Positions 27,868 through 36,195 are shown, counted from the stretch's first letter. The stretch: 64,000 bases of DNA from Clostridiales bacterium (GCA_017561715.1 JAFZBN010000018.1:62001-126000), one strand, 5' to 3'. The notes: generated from the sequence alone by a model not told the origin. Program-made: numbers and translations.

Positions 27868-28470
27868 ATGAGCAACTGGTACACGGCGGATACTCATTTC
27901 GGTTTGGATTCAAAAGAGGTCATGGTCCGGGATAACCGGCCGTTCAAGGATATTCAGGAATATACCGAAGAACAGGTTCGGATCTGGAATGAACAGGCAT
28001 CTTCGGATGACACCATATATGTCATCGGAGATTTCTGTAACTGCGGTCCCAGGACCGAAAAGGATTTCAGGAGCGGGCTTGCCGTATCAAAGAGAATCAA
28101 TGCGCATATCATCCTCATTATCGGAAACAACGAACAGCGAGCCATCGACGAGTGCTTTGACGGGTCTTTTGAAAAGTTCCGGAAATACTGCCTGACGGAT
28201 CCTTCATGCAAATTCGATGACGTAAAGCTTTATGATTACGTGGATATAAAGGGCGAGAAGTTTTTCCTGACGCATAAGCCTACGGACCACGCAAAAGACT
28301 GTCAGACTTTATTCGGCCACACGCACAGATATGGCGGGCTCTGGAAGTCTTTCGGATTTAATGTCGGCGTGGACTTAAATCACTTTCGATTGTTCAGCGA
28401 TGACGACATCCTGTTTATGCTCGACAAGAAGAGAAAATACTGGGACGAGGATATGGAGATCAACAACTGA
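27868..28470 (+). CDS. Small calcineurin-like metallophosphoesterase, 200 aa
   Basis: The motifs of a di-metal phosphoesterase are in order: DTHFG (8-12), GDFCNCG (about 54), GNNE (about 86), THKP (about 134) and GHTHR (about 150). The third motif is normally GNHD or GNHE; here the histidine that helps bind the phosphate is Asn. The length fits small single-domain members that cleave phosphodiesters or nucleotides. It has a GGGGGAA site before the ATG. The substrate is unknown and activity may be altered by the Asn. Confidence 0.78.
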   Translation: MSNWYTADTHFGLDSKEVMVRDNRPFKDIQEYTEEQVRIWNEQASSDDTIYVIGDFCNCGPRTEKDFRSGLAVSKRINAHIILIIGNNEQRAIDECFDGSFEKFRKYCLTDPSCKFDDVKLYDYVDIKGEKFFLTHKPTDHAKDCQTLFGHTHRYGGLWKSFGFNVGVDLNHFRLFSDDDILFMLDKKRKYWDEDMEINN

Positions 28471-28617
28471 TCCGATGTCTTTCAAGCCAGATAGTAATCC
28501 TGCTTTCTGGCAAGCGCACAATCTGTTTACTGAAAACAAAAGACAATTCTTGAAAAAACTTTCAGGAAGTGTCTTTTTGAATCAGTACTTGGTAATGGTT
28601 TTACTTATCCAAACTTT

Positions 28618-29040
28618 TCATCGTCGGGACAACAATCGCGTCTCTGCGCACTTCTCAAGCATCTTTACCACATCCCGATCGGCTGGTAACCAATCAACTG
28701 TGTGGAGGTCTTTGAGGTTGAGCCATTTAGCGGCTTCGTGCTCGAGGAGGGTCATTTCGGAGCCTTCTTTGAGTTCGCAGAAGTAACAGGCCATGGAGAG
28801 ATGGAAGTCGGGATAGTCGGTCTCGACGGTGGTGAGAAGGTCTCCGACAGTGATATCTGCGGAGAGTTCTTCTTTTATCTCTCGTGCGAGAGCTTCCTGG
28901 GGTGTTTCACCGGGTTCGATCTTGCCTCCGGGGAATTCCCAACCGTCTTTGAAGTCGCCATACCCGCGCTGAGTCGCAAAGATCTTATCCCCTTTTCGGA
29001 TGATCGCAGCAACAACATGAACTGTCTTAATCGGGCACAT
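28618..29040 (-). CDS. MutT-type Nudix hydrolase (8-oxo-dGTP diphosphatase-like)
   Basis: The Nudix box is complete: GGKIEPGETPQEALAREIKE followed by EL, giving G-x5-E-x7-REx2EE. A 140-aa single-domain protein starting VHVVAAIIRKGDKIFATQRG is typical of MutT/NudG enzymes that hydrolyse oxidised or modified nucleoside triphosphates. Nudix genes often accompany DUF3427 helicases; here it lies 1.2 kb beyond the island, on the same strand. Its upstream region is the palindromic repeat array, and a 7-codon ORF (MKQIHIF) ends 9 nt before its start. Confidence 0.85.
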   Translation of the reverse strand: MCPIKTVHVVAAIIRKGDKIFATQRGYGDFKDGWEFPGGKIEPGETPQEALAREIKEELSADITVGDLLTTVETDYPDFHLSMACYFCELKEGSEMTLLEHEAAKWLNLKDLHTVDWLPADRDVVKMLEKCAETRLLSRR

Positions 29041-29285
29041 ACACTAACCTCAAAAAATATGAATTTGCTTCATATCAATTCTAACATAGACGAAGGAACA
29101 TGAATTTGTTTAATATTCTGACGGTTATGTTCGAAATATTAAACTATTTCATATTTTGCGTGCTGTGTTCGGGAATATTAATCTGTTTAATATTTTCCCT
29201 GTTATGTTCGATTATTAATTGAATTCATATTTTTCACCATTCGTTCGAGATATTAATCTGCTTAATATTCTGAATGATATGTTCG
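29041..29285. repeat. Tandem array of about six AT-rich palindromic repeat units, 38-nt period
   Basis: Units end in GTTCG at 29133, 29171, 29210, 29247 and 29285, giving steps of 38, 39, 37 and 38 nt. Each unit carries an inverted repeat of the type ATATTAAT-CTGT-TTAATATT (best copy 29172-29195). Arms vary together in one unit: ATATGAA...TTCATAT at 29058-29076. Sequence between arms and GTTCG is less conserved. The array lies between the Nudix gene and a plus-strand membrane-protein gene. Single or few copies recur at 4096, 32955 and 42570. Confidence 0.8.
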
Positions 29286-29346
29286 GAAAGAAAGTACTGT
29301 TTGTGATACTATGGAGATGGTTTTCGGAAGTAGAAAGGGGTTGGCC

Positions 29347-29838
29347 ATGAAACATTATCTTCTTATCGTTCGGATCACGTTCATTGTGCTGGGACTTTTC
29401 TGCATATTGCTTCTGGTTTCGGGGCTTCAGGATCTTAAGGAAGGCAAGGCGTATAAAGCCCGCTGCACGGCCACCACAAAAGGTACTGTCACTTACTTTT
29501 ACAACAGAGAGGAAAGAGAAGAATATCACTTAGGACATTATGTATATGATGCAGGCGACACTGAGATCGCCTACAATTTCAAAGTGAACTCTTTAGAGCT
29601 TTCCGGAGATCGTCACTACGGAAAATACATGGGCGACACGAAGTATTCCGAAGGCGATTCGATCACGGTCCATTACAATCCGGACGCACTTTACGAAAAC
29701 TATCCCGATAAGTACTGCTACCATTTGGAAGTCGCGAAACAGCGACTGGAGACCGTAGCCATCGTTTGGATCGTATATATCCTTTTCCTGGTCATTTTCA
29801 TCGTACGCAGGATACGGCACCCGGAAAAGTTCTTCTGA
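29347..29838 (+). CDS. DUF3592-like membrane protein, 163 aa
   Basis: The start is the ATG at 29347 (AAAGGGG site); an in-frame ATG at 29311 lacks one. One membrane segment lies at residues 5-27 (IVRITFIVLGLFCILLLVSG) and another near the C-terminus (VAIVWIVYILFLVIFIV). Between them is an outside domain of about 105 residues with YNFKVNS and SITVHYNPD, the pattern of DUF3592 domains (extracytoplasmic beta fold; ligand unknown). Its stop abuts the stop of the GNAT gene on the other strand. Confidence 0.65.
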   Translation: MKHYLLIVRITFIVLGLFCILLLVSGLQDLKEGKAYKARCTATTKGTVTYFYNREEREEYHLGHYVYDAGDTEIAYNFKVNSLELSGDRHYGKYMGDTKYSEGDSITVHYNPDALYENYPDKYCYHLEVAKQRLETVAIVWIVYILFLVIFIVRRIRHPEKFF

Positions 29839-30630
29839 TCAACCGAGCGTACAAAGCTTTCCTCTGAGGATATAGCCGATCTTTTCGTAGCAGGCATTGG
29901 AAGCGACGTAGTCGGCATCGGTATAGAGCATCGGGAGACATCCCGCTTTCATGGCGAGCATCGTTACCTGATATACGAGGTTTTCGGCATAGTGCTTCCT
30001 GCGGTGGTCATAATGCGTGTATACCATGTTTAGTGAGGCTGTTTCTCCATCGGGATGATATCTGCAGCTCGCAACAGATCTACCTTCCGGGTCCTTCCAG
30101 AAGTACATCGTTCCCATTTCGATGCAACCCTTTGCGTCTTCCCTGTACTCTTTATGAGTCTTGCCGTCGATACCGACTTCCCTATGGAAAAGATCCATAA
30201 ACGTGACAAGCTGGTCCAGATCGGCCATCGTACAACAGTGGATCGATCCTTCGCACTTCACTTTCGGTTCGATCGGATCCGGGCAGTCGTAGGCAAACAT
30301 GTTTATGGTGATGGAAAGCTTTACGCCCTCTTCTCCTGCCCTCTTAATGAAATACTCGGCGAGATCGTATTTCATGTTGAAGTGATGTTTCCCATCCAGA
30401 AAACCGTGTTCTTTGACGATCAGATAGGCGTTCTCCATCTCTTGTTTCGAAGCATCGTCCGGAAGCCAGATCCACACCGGGTAAGGGTGCGAAGTAAAGC
30501 ACAGGATGAATCGTTCGTGATCAGAAAGAAGGAGCTCGCACTCTCTTTTCATGACTCTTCGGAGAACATAGAACGTGTATCTATCCTGATCCAGAAGTTT
30601 ATCGTCTCTTTCATCAACAAAGGTATCCAT
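29839..30630 (-). CDS. GNAT-family N-acetyltransferase, 263 aa
   Basis: The C-terminal 110 residues have the GNAT outline: a beta strand with SVASCRYHPDGETASLNMVY, the acetyl-CoA-binding turn region THYDHRRKHYAENLVYQVTM, and the closing YTDADYVASNACYEKIGYI segment with Asn and Tyr. The first 150 residues form a second, degenerate GNAT-like half, as in two-domain family members. The substrate is unknown. It is the last gene of the minus-strand run that starts with the zinc operon, with a 15-nt gap to the small gene before it. Confidence 0.75.
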   Translation of the reverse strand: MDTFVDERDDKLLDQDRYTFYVLRRVMKRECELLLSDHERFILCFTSHPYPVWIWLPDDASKQEMENAYLIVKEHGFLDGKHHFNMKYDLAEYFIKRAGEEGVKLSITINMFAYDCPDPIEPKVKCEGSIHCCTMADLDQLVTFMDLFHREVGIDGKTHKEYREDAKGCIEMGTMYFWKDPEGRSVASCRYHPDGETASLNMVYTHYDHRRKHYAENLVYQVTMLAMKAGCLPMLYTDADYVASNACYEKIGYILRGKLCTLG

Positions 30631-30645
30631 AGGGTAAATCCTTTA

Positions 30646-30870
30646 TTAGTAGATTGTTCGTATTGTTTGTGGGTCTATACCGACTTCCTCGCAGAAAGCT
30701 TCGATCTCGACCGGGGAAGATACTTTTCGAATATCACGGTAACGACCGGTATTCTTATCGACAAAGCCCACGGTAGCTTCACCGGTGCAGATACTTTTCT
30801 TTACGACCGGTTCTTCTTTTAGGGGATCGAATGCGACCGACAGGTGCTTTTGGCGACGAAAGAAAGTCAT
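30646..30870 (-). CDS. Conserved small protein, 74 aa, unknown function
   Basis: The sequence MTFFRRQKHLSVAFDPLKEE ... ICTGEATVGF and CEEVGIDPQTIRTIY resembles small conserved hypothetical proteins of Clostridia; no catalytic motif is seen. It overlaps the upstream gene by 4 nt (ATGA), so the two are translated together. No membrane segment or signal. Confidence 0.6.
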   Translation of the reverse strand: MTFFRRQKHLSVAFDPLKEEPVVKKSICTGEATVGFVDKNTGRYRDIRKVSSPVEIEAFCEEVGIDPQTIRTIY

Positions 30871-32270
30871 CGGTACATGGCAGACATGTTGAACTGCTCA
30901 TTTAAGCGGTCATTCTTCTTCTTCTCCTGCACGATGCCGTAGATGCCCGCGATGAGGATCAGGGCAGCGCCCGCGGCAAGAAGATAGAAGCCGAGTTCGT
31001 TATCGATATGCCCGCCCTTTTTTACCTGCGTGATATCGTAGAACAAGAAGTAATCCTCGATAACAGTTGCGATTACGGAAAGGATTCCGACAGTTACGAC
31101 CAGCTTGTTTCTTCCAAAGCAGCCGAAGACCAAAGCCAACGCGGCAAGAAGGAGGAAGGCATAGCCGTCGACCTTGTTGATCAGGGCAACATGCTGGACC
31201 TCTTCCGCGAGCGTCGAAGCATTTTCGATCGTATAGGTAATGAAGCTGACGAATACCGAGGCCGCCATGGCGATAGCGGCGAGGATCGCCAGGATGTTGA
31301 TGTGCTTTTCCTCAAATCTGGAGAAAACACTGTTGTTACTGAACTGATAGTTACAGTTTCGGCAGTATTTTTCGGAGATCAAGGCTCTCAAACCGCATAC
31401 CGGGCAAGCCTTCGTGGAAGTAGCGATCTCGCCCTGATCCATGCGGAGCGTATGGGAATTTCTTTCCGACTGGGACTGCGGTCTCGGGGCAGGTGTCGGA
31501 GTCGATTCGGATGCTGCGTTTGCGGTCTTTTTCGCCGGAGCGAACGGAGACGGGCGATCGGCCTCAAATGCGGATACGAACGGCGGGAGGGGCTTAAAGC
31601 TACCGGTACCCGGCTGTTCAAAACTTCCGGCTCCGCCTAAGATCGACGGGACCGTATCGGAAGCGCCTTCGTTATACATTTCGAATGTGGAGTTATCCTT
31701 GAAGTTGGAATCTCCGGAACCCAGGCTGTTCAGCGAGGATCCTCCGGAAGAAGAACAACCGAAACCGCCGAGCTTCTCGGTATTGTCCATGGAAGAAAGA
31801 TCGCCGGATCCAAGACCCTTGGACTCGGTGCTTTCGGCTTCGGGCGCGGAAGATCCGGGCGCGTTGCCTCTTCTTATCGGTCTCGGAGTTGCGCGACCTC
31901 CTGTTTTGGAGGAAGCGTCTGTTGTTTTGGAAATGGCTCTCGGGGTACTTCCTTTTCTCGGAGCAGGAGTCGCCCCTTCGGAAGATCTCGGCTGGGGCTT
32001 CGGAGTAGATCTCGGCTTCGGCGTGGAAGCAGAAGCTACCTTCGGGGTGGAAGCGGATGCCGGTTTAGGTGTGGAAGCAGATGCTGCTTTCGGTGCGGAA
32101 GCAGATGCCGGTTTGGGTGTGGACCTCCTCGGTCTCGGGGTGGTCGGAATCGCAGGCATTTTCTCAGGCTCTGCTTCTCCCTTTAATATTTCATCGATAT
32201 TGGCACCGCAGTTTTCGCATACCGCGAAAGAGTCGTCCATCTCAAAATGGCACTTAGGACAAGTCCACAT
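30867..32270 (-). CDS. Zinc-ribbon membrane protein with Pro/Ala/Ser repeat linker, 467 aa
   Basis: I chose the ATG at 32270 (MWTCPKC) because GGAGGGG lies just before it. Residues 2-25 are a zinc ribbon (CPKC...CENC). Residues about 45-95 contain an 8-residue repeat of the form PKPASAST (positions about 32010-32120 in DNA, 24-nt period). A Gly/Ser-rich linker follows. A second zinc ribbon (CPVCGLRALISEKYCRNC, about 290-307) precedes four membrane segments at the C-terminus. The linker repeat probably changes length by slippage. Role unknown; the zinc ribbons and position downstream of znuABC suggest zinc-linked regulation, an inference. Confidence 0.7.
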   Translation of the reverse strand: MWTCPKCHFEMDDSFAVCENCGANIDEILKGEAEPEKMPAIPTTPRPRRSTPKPASASAPKAASASTPKPASASTPKVASASTPKPRSTPKPQPRSSEGATPAPRKGSTPRAISKTTDASSKTGGRATPRPIRRGNAPGSSAPEAESTESKGLGSGDLSSMDNTEKLGGFGCSSSGGSSLNSLGSGDSNFKDNSTFEMYNEGASDTVPSILGGAGSFEQPGTGSFKPLPPFVSAFEADRPSPFAPAKKTANAASESTPTPAPRPQSQSERNSHTLRMDQGEIATSTKACPVCGLRALISEKYCRNCNYQFSNNSVFSRFEEKHINILAILAAIAMAASVFVSFITYTIENASTLAEEVQHVALINKVDGYAFLLLAALALVFGCFGRNKLVVTVGILSVIATVIEDYFLFYDITQVKKGGHIDNELGFYLLAAGAALILIAGIYGIVQEKKKNDRLNEQFNMSAMYR

Positions 32271-32359
32271 ATAATCCCCTCCAAGATATATCAAACATAT
32301 CTGATACCATTATCACCTAATACTGTTATCAATTCAAGGACAAATGTTTGAAGGAGGGT

Positions 32360-33034
32360 TCAGGCATAGTACGCGTCTTTTAAGTACATATAGACATAAC
32401 CGCCTTCTTCGTAGGTGTCGAAGGTACCGACAACGGTTACGGGATCGCCAAGTTCGGGGTAATCCTCCGGGAAGGAATACTCTCCCTTCAGGCTGTATTC
32501 GATGCCCTGGGCGCAGCATTCGGTCGCGTCCTTCACGATACAGGCAAAGTAGTATTTGCCGGTCTGTTCATCCTGGTAGTACGAGAAGTCTCCCGACATC
32601 TTTACTACCTTTCCCCTGTAGGAGTCAGGTTCGTAGACCATGCCGAGGACTTCGGAGTAGACCATGGTCGCGGACATCTCCGTCAGGTCGAGGTCGATGC
32701 CGTCGGCGGACTTGGAGGACTCGGACGGGATCGGATCCTGCGTCTGGTCTGGATCCTGCGATGTGGTGGGATTCGTCAGGTTAAAGCTGGCTTCGGAATA
32801 CGCGGTCGTGATCTCGCTTTTCTTCTTTTCTTCCTCTTCGATCCCGGACTGAAGGACGGCCTGGACGTTATTGGTGTTTCCGCCCGCGGCATGGTTTCCG
32901 GCCCGATCGATCTTGCAGGATGTGAGCATAAGGCACACACAGAACAAAAGGACAAAAATATTAATTTGCTTCATATCTCTCTTCGGAGTATGAATCTGTT
33001 TAATATCTTTCTTCGGAATATTAATTTGCTTCAT
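32360..33034 (-). CDS. OB-fold lipoprotein of the zinc operon (TIGR03943/DUF1980 C-terminal-like)
   Basis: The signal peptide ends in LTSC with the lipid-anchoring Cys at 40 if the start is the ATG at 33034 (AGGAG site), or at 20 if it is the ATG at 32974. The first 20 residues are two extra copies of a 30-nt repeat, so the n-region is unusually long. Residues about 110-224 form an OB-like domain: RGKVVKMSGDFSYYQ, DATECCAQGIEYSLKG and DPVTVVGTFDTYEEGGYVYM. The same CCAQG-type domain occurs at the C-terminus of TIGR03943 proteins linked to zinc uptake. It follows znuB by 15 nt. Confidence 0.75.
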   Translation of the reverse strand: MKQINIPKKDIKQIHTPKRDMKQINIFVLLFCVCLMLTSCKIDRAGNHAAGGNTNNVQAVLQSGIEEEEKKKSEITTAYSEASFNLTNPTTSQDPDQTQDPIPSESSKSADGIDLDLTEMSATMVYSEVLGMVYEPDSYRGKVVKMSGDFSYYQDEQTGKYYFACIVKDATECCAQGIEYSLKGEYSFPEDYPELGDPVTVVGTFDTYEEGGYVYMYLKDAYYA

Positions 33035-33040
33035 ATTTCT
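32955..33040. repeat. Three tandem copies of the AT-rich palindromic repeat (30-nt period)
   Basis: The plus strand reads AATATTAATTTGCTTCATAT, then a unit with TATGAATCTGTTTAATATC, then AATATTAATTTGCTTCATAT again, separated by TCTTCGG-like spacers. They lie over the start of the lipoprotein gene and encode the repeated N-terminal KQI(N/H)(I/T)PK(K/R)D peptide. The core is the same as in the 29041-29285 array but the period is 30 rather than 38 nt, keeping the reading frame. Confidence 0.75.
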
Positions 33041-33049
33041 TCTCTCCTC

Positions 33050-33889
33050 TCATGTTCTTTTCAGTAAGGCGCCGATAATATAGCAGATAAAGAACGCGAC
33101 GGTATCGACGGCGACGATCGTCGATCCCACAGGGGGTCCGAGAAGGATCGAGATGATCATGCCCGAAAGCGCGCAGATGACGGAAAGGACCGCAGAAAAG
33201 ATCGTGACCGCCTTAAAGCTGTGGAAGATCCGCATCGCGGAAAGCGCCGGGAATATGATCAGTGCCGAAACCAGAAGCGATCCGCAGAGGTTCATTGCAA
33301 GAACAATGATGACGGCGATGATGACCGCCAGAAGAAGATTGTACTTTTCCGCATTCGTTCCCGCAGAAACGGCAAAGTCCTCGTCGAAGGTCACGGCGAA
33401 GAACTTGTTATAGAAAAGGACGAACAGGATGACTACGATGATCGAAAGAACAAAGCAGATCCAAACGCTCTTAATGGAAAGCGTCAGGATCGACATCGAG
33501 CCGAAAAGCGTGGTGCATACGTCTCCTGTGAGATTTGCCGAGGTGGAATAGACACTCATTATGAGGTAACCGAATGCCATGGACGCGACAGAGATCATGG
33601 CGATCGCGGCGTCGCCTCGTATCTTTACTTTCTTTCCTCCGCGAAGAAGGAAGATCGCGCTTAGGATCGTGACCGGGAGGATGATCAGCATGTTATTGGA
33701 TACGCCCACTACTGTCGCCACACACATGGCGCCGAAGGCAACGTGGGAAAGACCGTCTCCGATAAACGAGAACCGTTTAAGGACAAGCGTAACACCGAGA
33801 AGTGATGAACAAAGAGCGATCAGGACTCCGACGATGAGGGCACGCTGTACAAACGGATATTGGAGGTAGTTATAGAGTTTATCGATCAT
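33050..33889 (-). CDS. znuB: Zinc ABC transporter permease
   Basis: A 279-aa polytopic protein with about eight membrane segments and the ABC-3 family pattern: PFVQRALIVGVLIALCSSLL at the N-terminus, LVLKRFSFIGDGLSHVAFGA (about 36-55), and a cytoplasmic coupling loop. It would form the channel for zinc or manganese entry across the membrane. The ATG overlaps the stop of the ATPase gene (ATGA). The metal is assigned as zinc from the neighbours. Confidence 0.9.
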   Translation of the reverse strand: MIDKLYNYLQYPFVQRALIVGVLIALCSSLLGVTLVLKRFSFIGDGLSHVAFGAMCVATVVGVSNNMLIILPVTILSAIFLLRGGKKVKIRGDAAIAMISVASMAFGYLIMSVYSTSANLTGDVCTTLFGSMSILTLSIKSVWICFVLSIIVVILFVLFYNKFFAVTFDEDFAVSAGTNAEKYNLLLAVIIAVIIVLAMNLCGSLLVSALIIFPALSAMRIFHSFKAVTIFSAVLSVICALSGMIISILLGPPVGSTIVAVDTVAFFICYIIGALLKRT

Positions 33890-34596
33890 TGGTCTTCCTC
33901 CTCTTTGCTTCGAAGGAACTTCTTCCCTGCTTTACTGTTTAGATATTCCTCTTTCGTTCCGAAGAAGACTTCGGCGCCGATGTGGAGTATGTGGCTTGCG
34001 TAAGAGAGCGCGGCATCGATATCGTGGGAGATCATGAGGATCGTGACGCCTTCTTTTCGAAGGGAATCGATCAGCTCATACATCTCGGATGTGCCCTGCG
34101 GATCCAGGCCGCTCACGGGTTCATCCAGAAGGAGGACTTTTCTCGTCGCGCAAAGCGCTCGTGCCAAAAGCACTCGCTGCTTCTGTCCTCCGGAGATCCG
34201 GAAAAAGCTCTTTTTAGATAGGTGCTCGATCCCCATCTTGCACATGTTTTCCCTGGCAAGTGCTTTATCCGCAGAAAAATAAAAAGGACGAAGGCCCAAT
34301 CGGCCCTGGCATCCGGAAAGAACGATCTCTTCCACGGATGCCGGGAAATCCTTCTGCACTTCGTTTTGCTGCGGGAGATAGCCGATCTCGTTGTGCTTTA
34401 AGCCATCACCGAAAGTAATCTTACCGCCGAGCGGGTCCTGAAGGCCCAGGATCGTACGCATCAGCGTCGTTTTTCCCGAACCGTTATTTCCGACGATACA
34501 AAGATAGTCGCCCTTTTCGACTTTGAAATTGAGGCGCTCGACGATCACGCGGGAATCATACCCGAGGGTCAGATCTTCTGCTTGAAGTAATGGCAT
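33886..34596 (-). CDS. znuC: Zinc ABC transporter ATP-binding protein
   Basis: A 236-aa ABC ATPase with GNNGSGKTT (Walker A, about 37-45), LPQQNEV (Q-loop), ISGGQKQR (signature, about 133), VLLLDEPVSGLDP (Walker B, about 153) and MISHD (H-loop). It powers import through ZnuB. It overlaps znuB by 4 nt and starts 21 nt downstream of znuA, so the three are made together. Confidence 0.92.
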   Translation of the reverse strand: MPLLQAEDLTLGYDSRVIVERLNFKVEKGDYLCIVGNNGSGKTTLMRTILGLQDPLGGKITFGDGLKHNEIGYLPQQNEVQKDFPASVEEIVLSGCQGRLGLRPFYFSADKALARENMCKMGIEHLSKKSFFRISGGQKQRVLLARALCATRKVLLLDEPVSGLDPQGTSEMYELIDSLRKEGVTILMISHDIDAALSYASHILHIGAEVFFGTKEEYLNSKAGKKFLRSKEEEDQ

Positions 34597-34617
34597 AGCA
34601 CAGCTCCTTTTTGTTTC

Positions 34618-35655
34618 TTACTTTAATGCTTCCTTTAAGACTTCGAGGTTCTTTTCCATGACGGAATAGTAGTTCTCGCCGCCACTGACGTCCTTGGATG
34701 TAACAGTCTGCATCGAATCCAGTACCATGATCTTCTGGTCCTTGGAAGATGTGTTCTCGACGATGGTCTTGGCGATCTTCTGGTCAGAGCCTTCGATCGT
34801 AAGGATCGTGTGAAGGTTCAGTTCATTGACCTTTTCGGAAAGAAAAGCGATCGTCTCAAAGCTTGCTTCCGTCTCGGCGGAGCAGCCGATAAAGGCAGCG
34901 TAGTAGGTAAGGCCGTAGTCGTCGACCAGATATCTGAACGGGAATCGGTCACCGAAAAGAAGTGTCTTGATGGAGCCTTCCGCGACAGCCGCTTCGTATT
35001 CCTTATCGAGCGCGTCGAGCTTTTCGATATAGGCCTGACTGTTCTTCTCGAATGCGTCCGCGTTGGTCGCGTCGAGGGTCTGGAGTTTTTTCGAGATCTT
35101 CTCTACGAGGATCTTCGCGTTTTTCAGGGACAGCCATACATGCTCGTCGTACTCGACTTCGCCTTCTTCGTGATGGTGTTCGTGGTCGTGGTCCTCTTCG
35201 TGGTCTTCCTCGTGATCGTCGTGGTCATGGTCGTGCTCGTCTTCGTCTTCGCCCTGCATGCCCTCGATGAGCTCTTCTTCTTTTACCTGATCGCCGAGTT
35301 CTTCCAGAAGGTTGATGACGACCATGTCCTTGTTATCCGCGGTCTCGAGGACGTCCTCGACCCACTCGTCGGACTCGCCGCCGACATAGATGAACATGTC
35401 GCAGGTCTTGATCTTTACGATGTCGTCCGCGGTCGGCTGGTAGCTGTGAAGATCCACACCGTTATCGAGGAGCATGGTCACTTCGGCATTCTCCTTTTTG
35501 TCGCCGAGGATGTTCATGACCCAGTCATATTCCGGGAAGATCGTCGTTACGATCGAGAGTTTCTTATCTTTATTTGTGTTCGGTTTTAAGTGGCATGCGC
35601 TGACGCAAAGTGCCGATGCCAGAAGCATGGCAGAAATTGAAAGATGTCTTTTCAA
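34618..35655 (-). CDS. znuA: Zinc ABC transporter substrate-binding lipoprotein
   Basis: A 345-aa cluster A-I (ZnuA/TroA) binding protein. The signal peptide ends in CVSAC with lipid Cys21. A His/Asp/Glu-rich loop (about 128-160, with HDHDHDDHEE) is the mark of zinc-specific members and captures metal. DLHSYQP (about 72) and the YDEHVWLS segment (about 163) supply the site histidines, with the C-terminal IEGSDQ loop. It lies in an operon with znuC and znuB. Confidence 0.92.
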   Translation of the reverse strand: MKRHLSISAMLLASALCVSACHLKPNTNKDKKLSIVTTIFPEYDWVMNILGDKKENAEVTMLLDNGVDLHSYQPTADDIVKIKTCDMFIYVGGESDEWVEDVLETADNKDMVVINLLEELGDQVKEEELIEGMQGEDEDEHDHDHDDHEEDHEEDHDHEHHHEEGEVEYDEHVWLSLKNAKILVEKISKKLQTLDATNADAFEKNSQAYIEKLDALDKEYEAAVAEGSIKTLLFGDRFPFRYLVDDYGLTYYAAFIGCSAETEASFETIAFLSEKVNELNLHTILTIEGSDQKIAKTIVENTSSKDQKIMVLDSMQTVTSKDVSGGENYYSVMEKNLEVLKEALK

Positions 35656-35782
35656 AGCATCTCACCTCCGTATGATTTTTCTTTTCTTTTTGGAAAACTT
35701 GAAAAACAGGCAGACGAATACATAAAGCGGCCCGCGCCTTTTGCGGCACGCGCTTACTTCTTCATCTCCCTTATACGGAGTA

Positions 35783-36109
35783 TCAATTATTCAGCTGGAC
35801 TTTAGAGGAAACGGGTGTTCTCGGTGAAAACTTCGCAAAAAGGATATGCGCGATCGAAATAAGCACGATCACGGCAAATACGGTGTGTACGGATTTCACG
35901 GAAACACTCTTAAAGGCGGAAAGGACGGCCTCACATTTTTCGAGGCACTCGCAGATCGGGCACTCGTGCTCGCTTGCGCTGTGCGCGCAGCAGTCGTGAT
36001 CTGCTTCCATCGCGACGTAAAAGGCAGAGAAAACGACAATGAACAGAACCAGCACCGCCAGGATACCGGCTAAGATCCTATGTGGTTTTGATGTGATGCG
36101 GCCTTGCAT
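35783..36109 (-). CDS. Small Cys/His-rich membrane protein leading the zinc operon, 108 aa
   Basis: The start is the ATG at 36109 (MQGRITSKPHRI); a longer TTG frame upstream would overlap the promoter. There are two membrane segments, at about 14-36 and 75-96. The outer loop between them reads HDCCAHSASEHECPICECLE (about 41-60), a dense Cys/His cluster likely to hold zinc. Similar small proteins precede znuABC-type genes in Clostridia; they may donate or sense metal outside the cell, which is inference. It is 127 nt before znuA. Confidence 0.65.
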   Translation of the reverse strand: MQGRITSKPHRILAGILAVLVLFIVVFSAFYVAMEADHDCCAHSASEHECPICECLEKCEAVLSAFKSVSVKSVHTVFAVIVLISIAHILFAKFSPRTPVSSKVQLNN

Positions 36110-36161
36110 CTTTTCATCTCTCTTTCTAACGGGCTTTTGCCCGAAACCTTCTACCTCGGGG

Positions 36162-36191
36162 ATTATAGCACAAGTGCTTTTCAAAAAACAA
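36162..36191 (-). promoter_or_regulatory. Promoter of the zinc operon
   Basis: On the minus strand TTGTTT (36186-36191) and TATAAT (36162-36167) are 18 nt apart, about 50 nt before the ATG at 36109. The -10 box is perfect. The Fur/Zur-like operator lies directly upstream. Confidence 0.65.
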
Positions 36192-36195
36192 GTAA

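Noticed and set aside
29041..29285. CRISPR array
   Set aside because: The 38-nt units are repeated without unique spacers, the units themselves diverge, each has an AT-rich internal palindrome, and there are no cas genes.
5886..36182. 12-mer GAAAAGCACTTG at 5886, 8802 and (reverse) 36171, with similar words at 27687 and 54814
   Set aside because: Two copies encode SAFRA in unrelated proteins and one lies within a promoter spacer. The shared word is short and context differs, so a common origin cannot be shown; a genome-wide count would decide.
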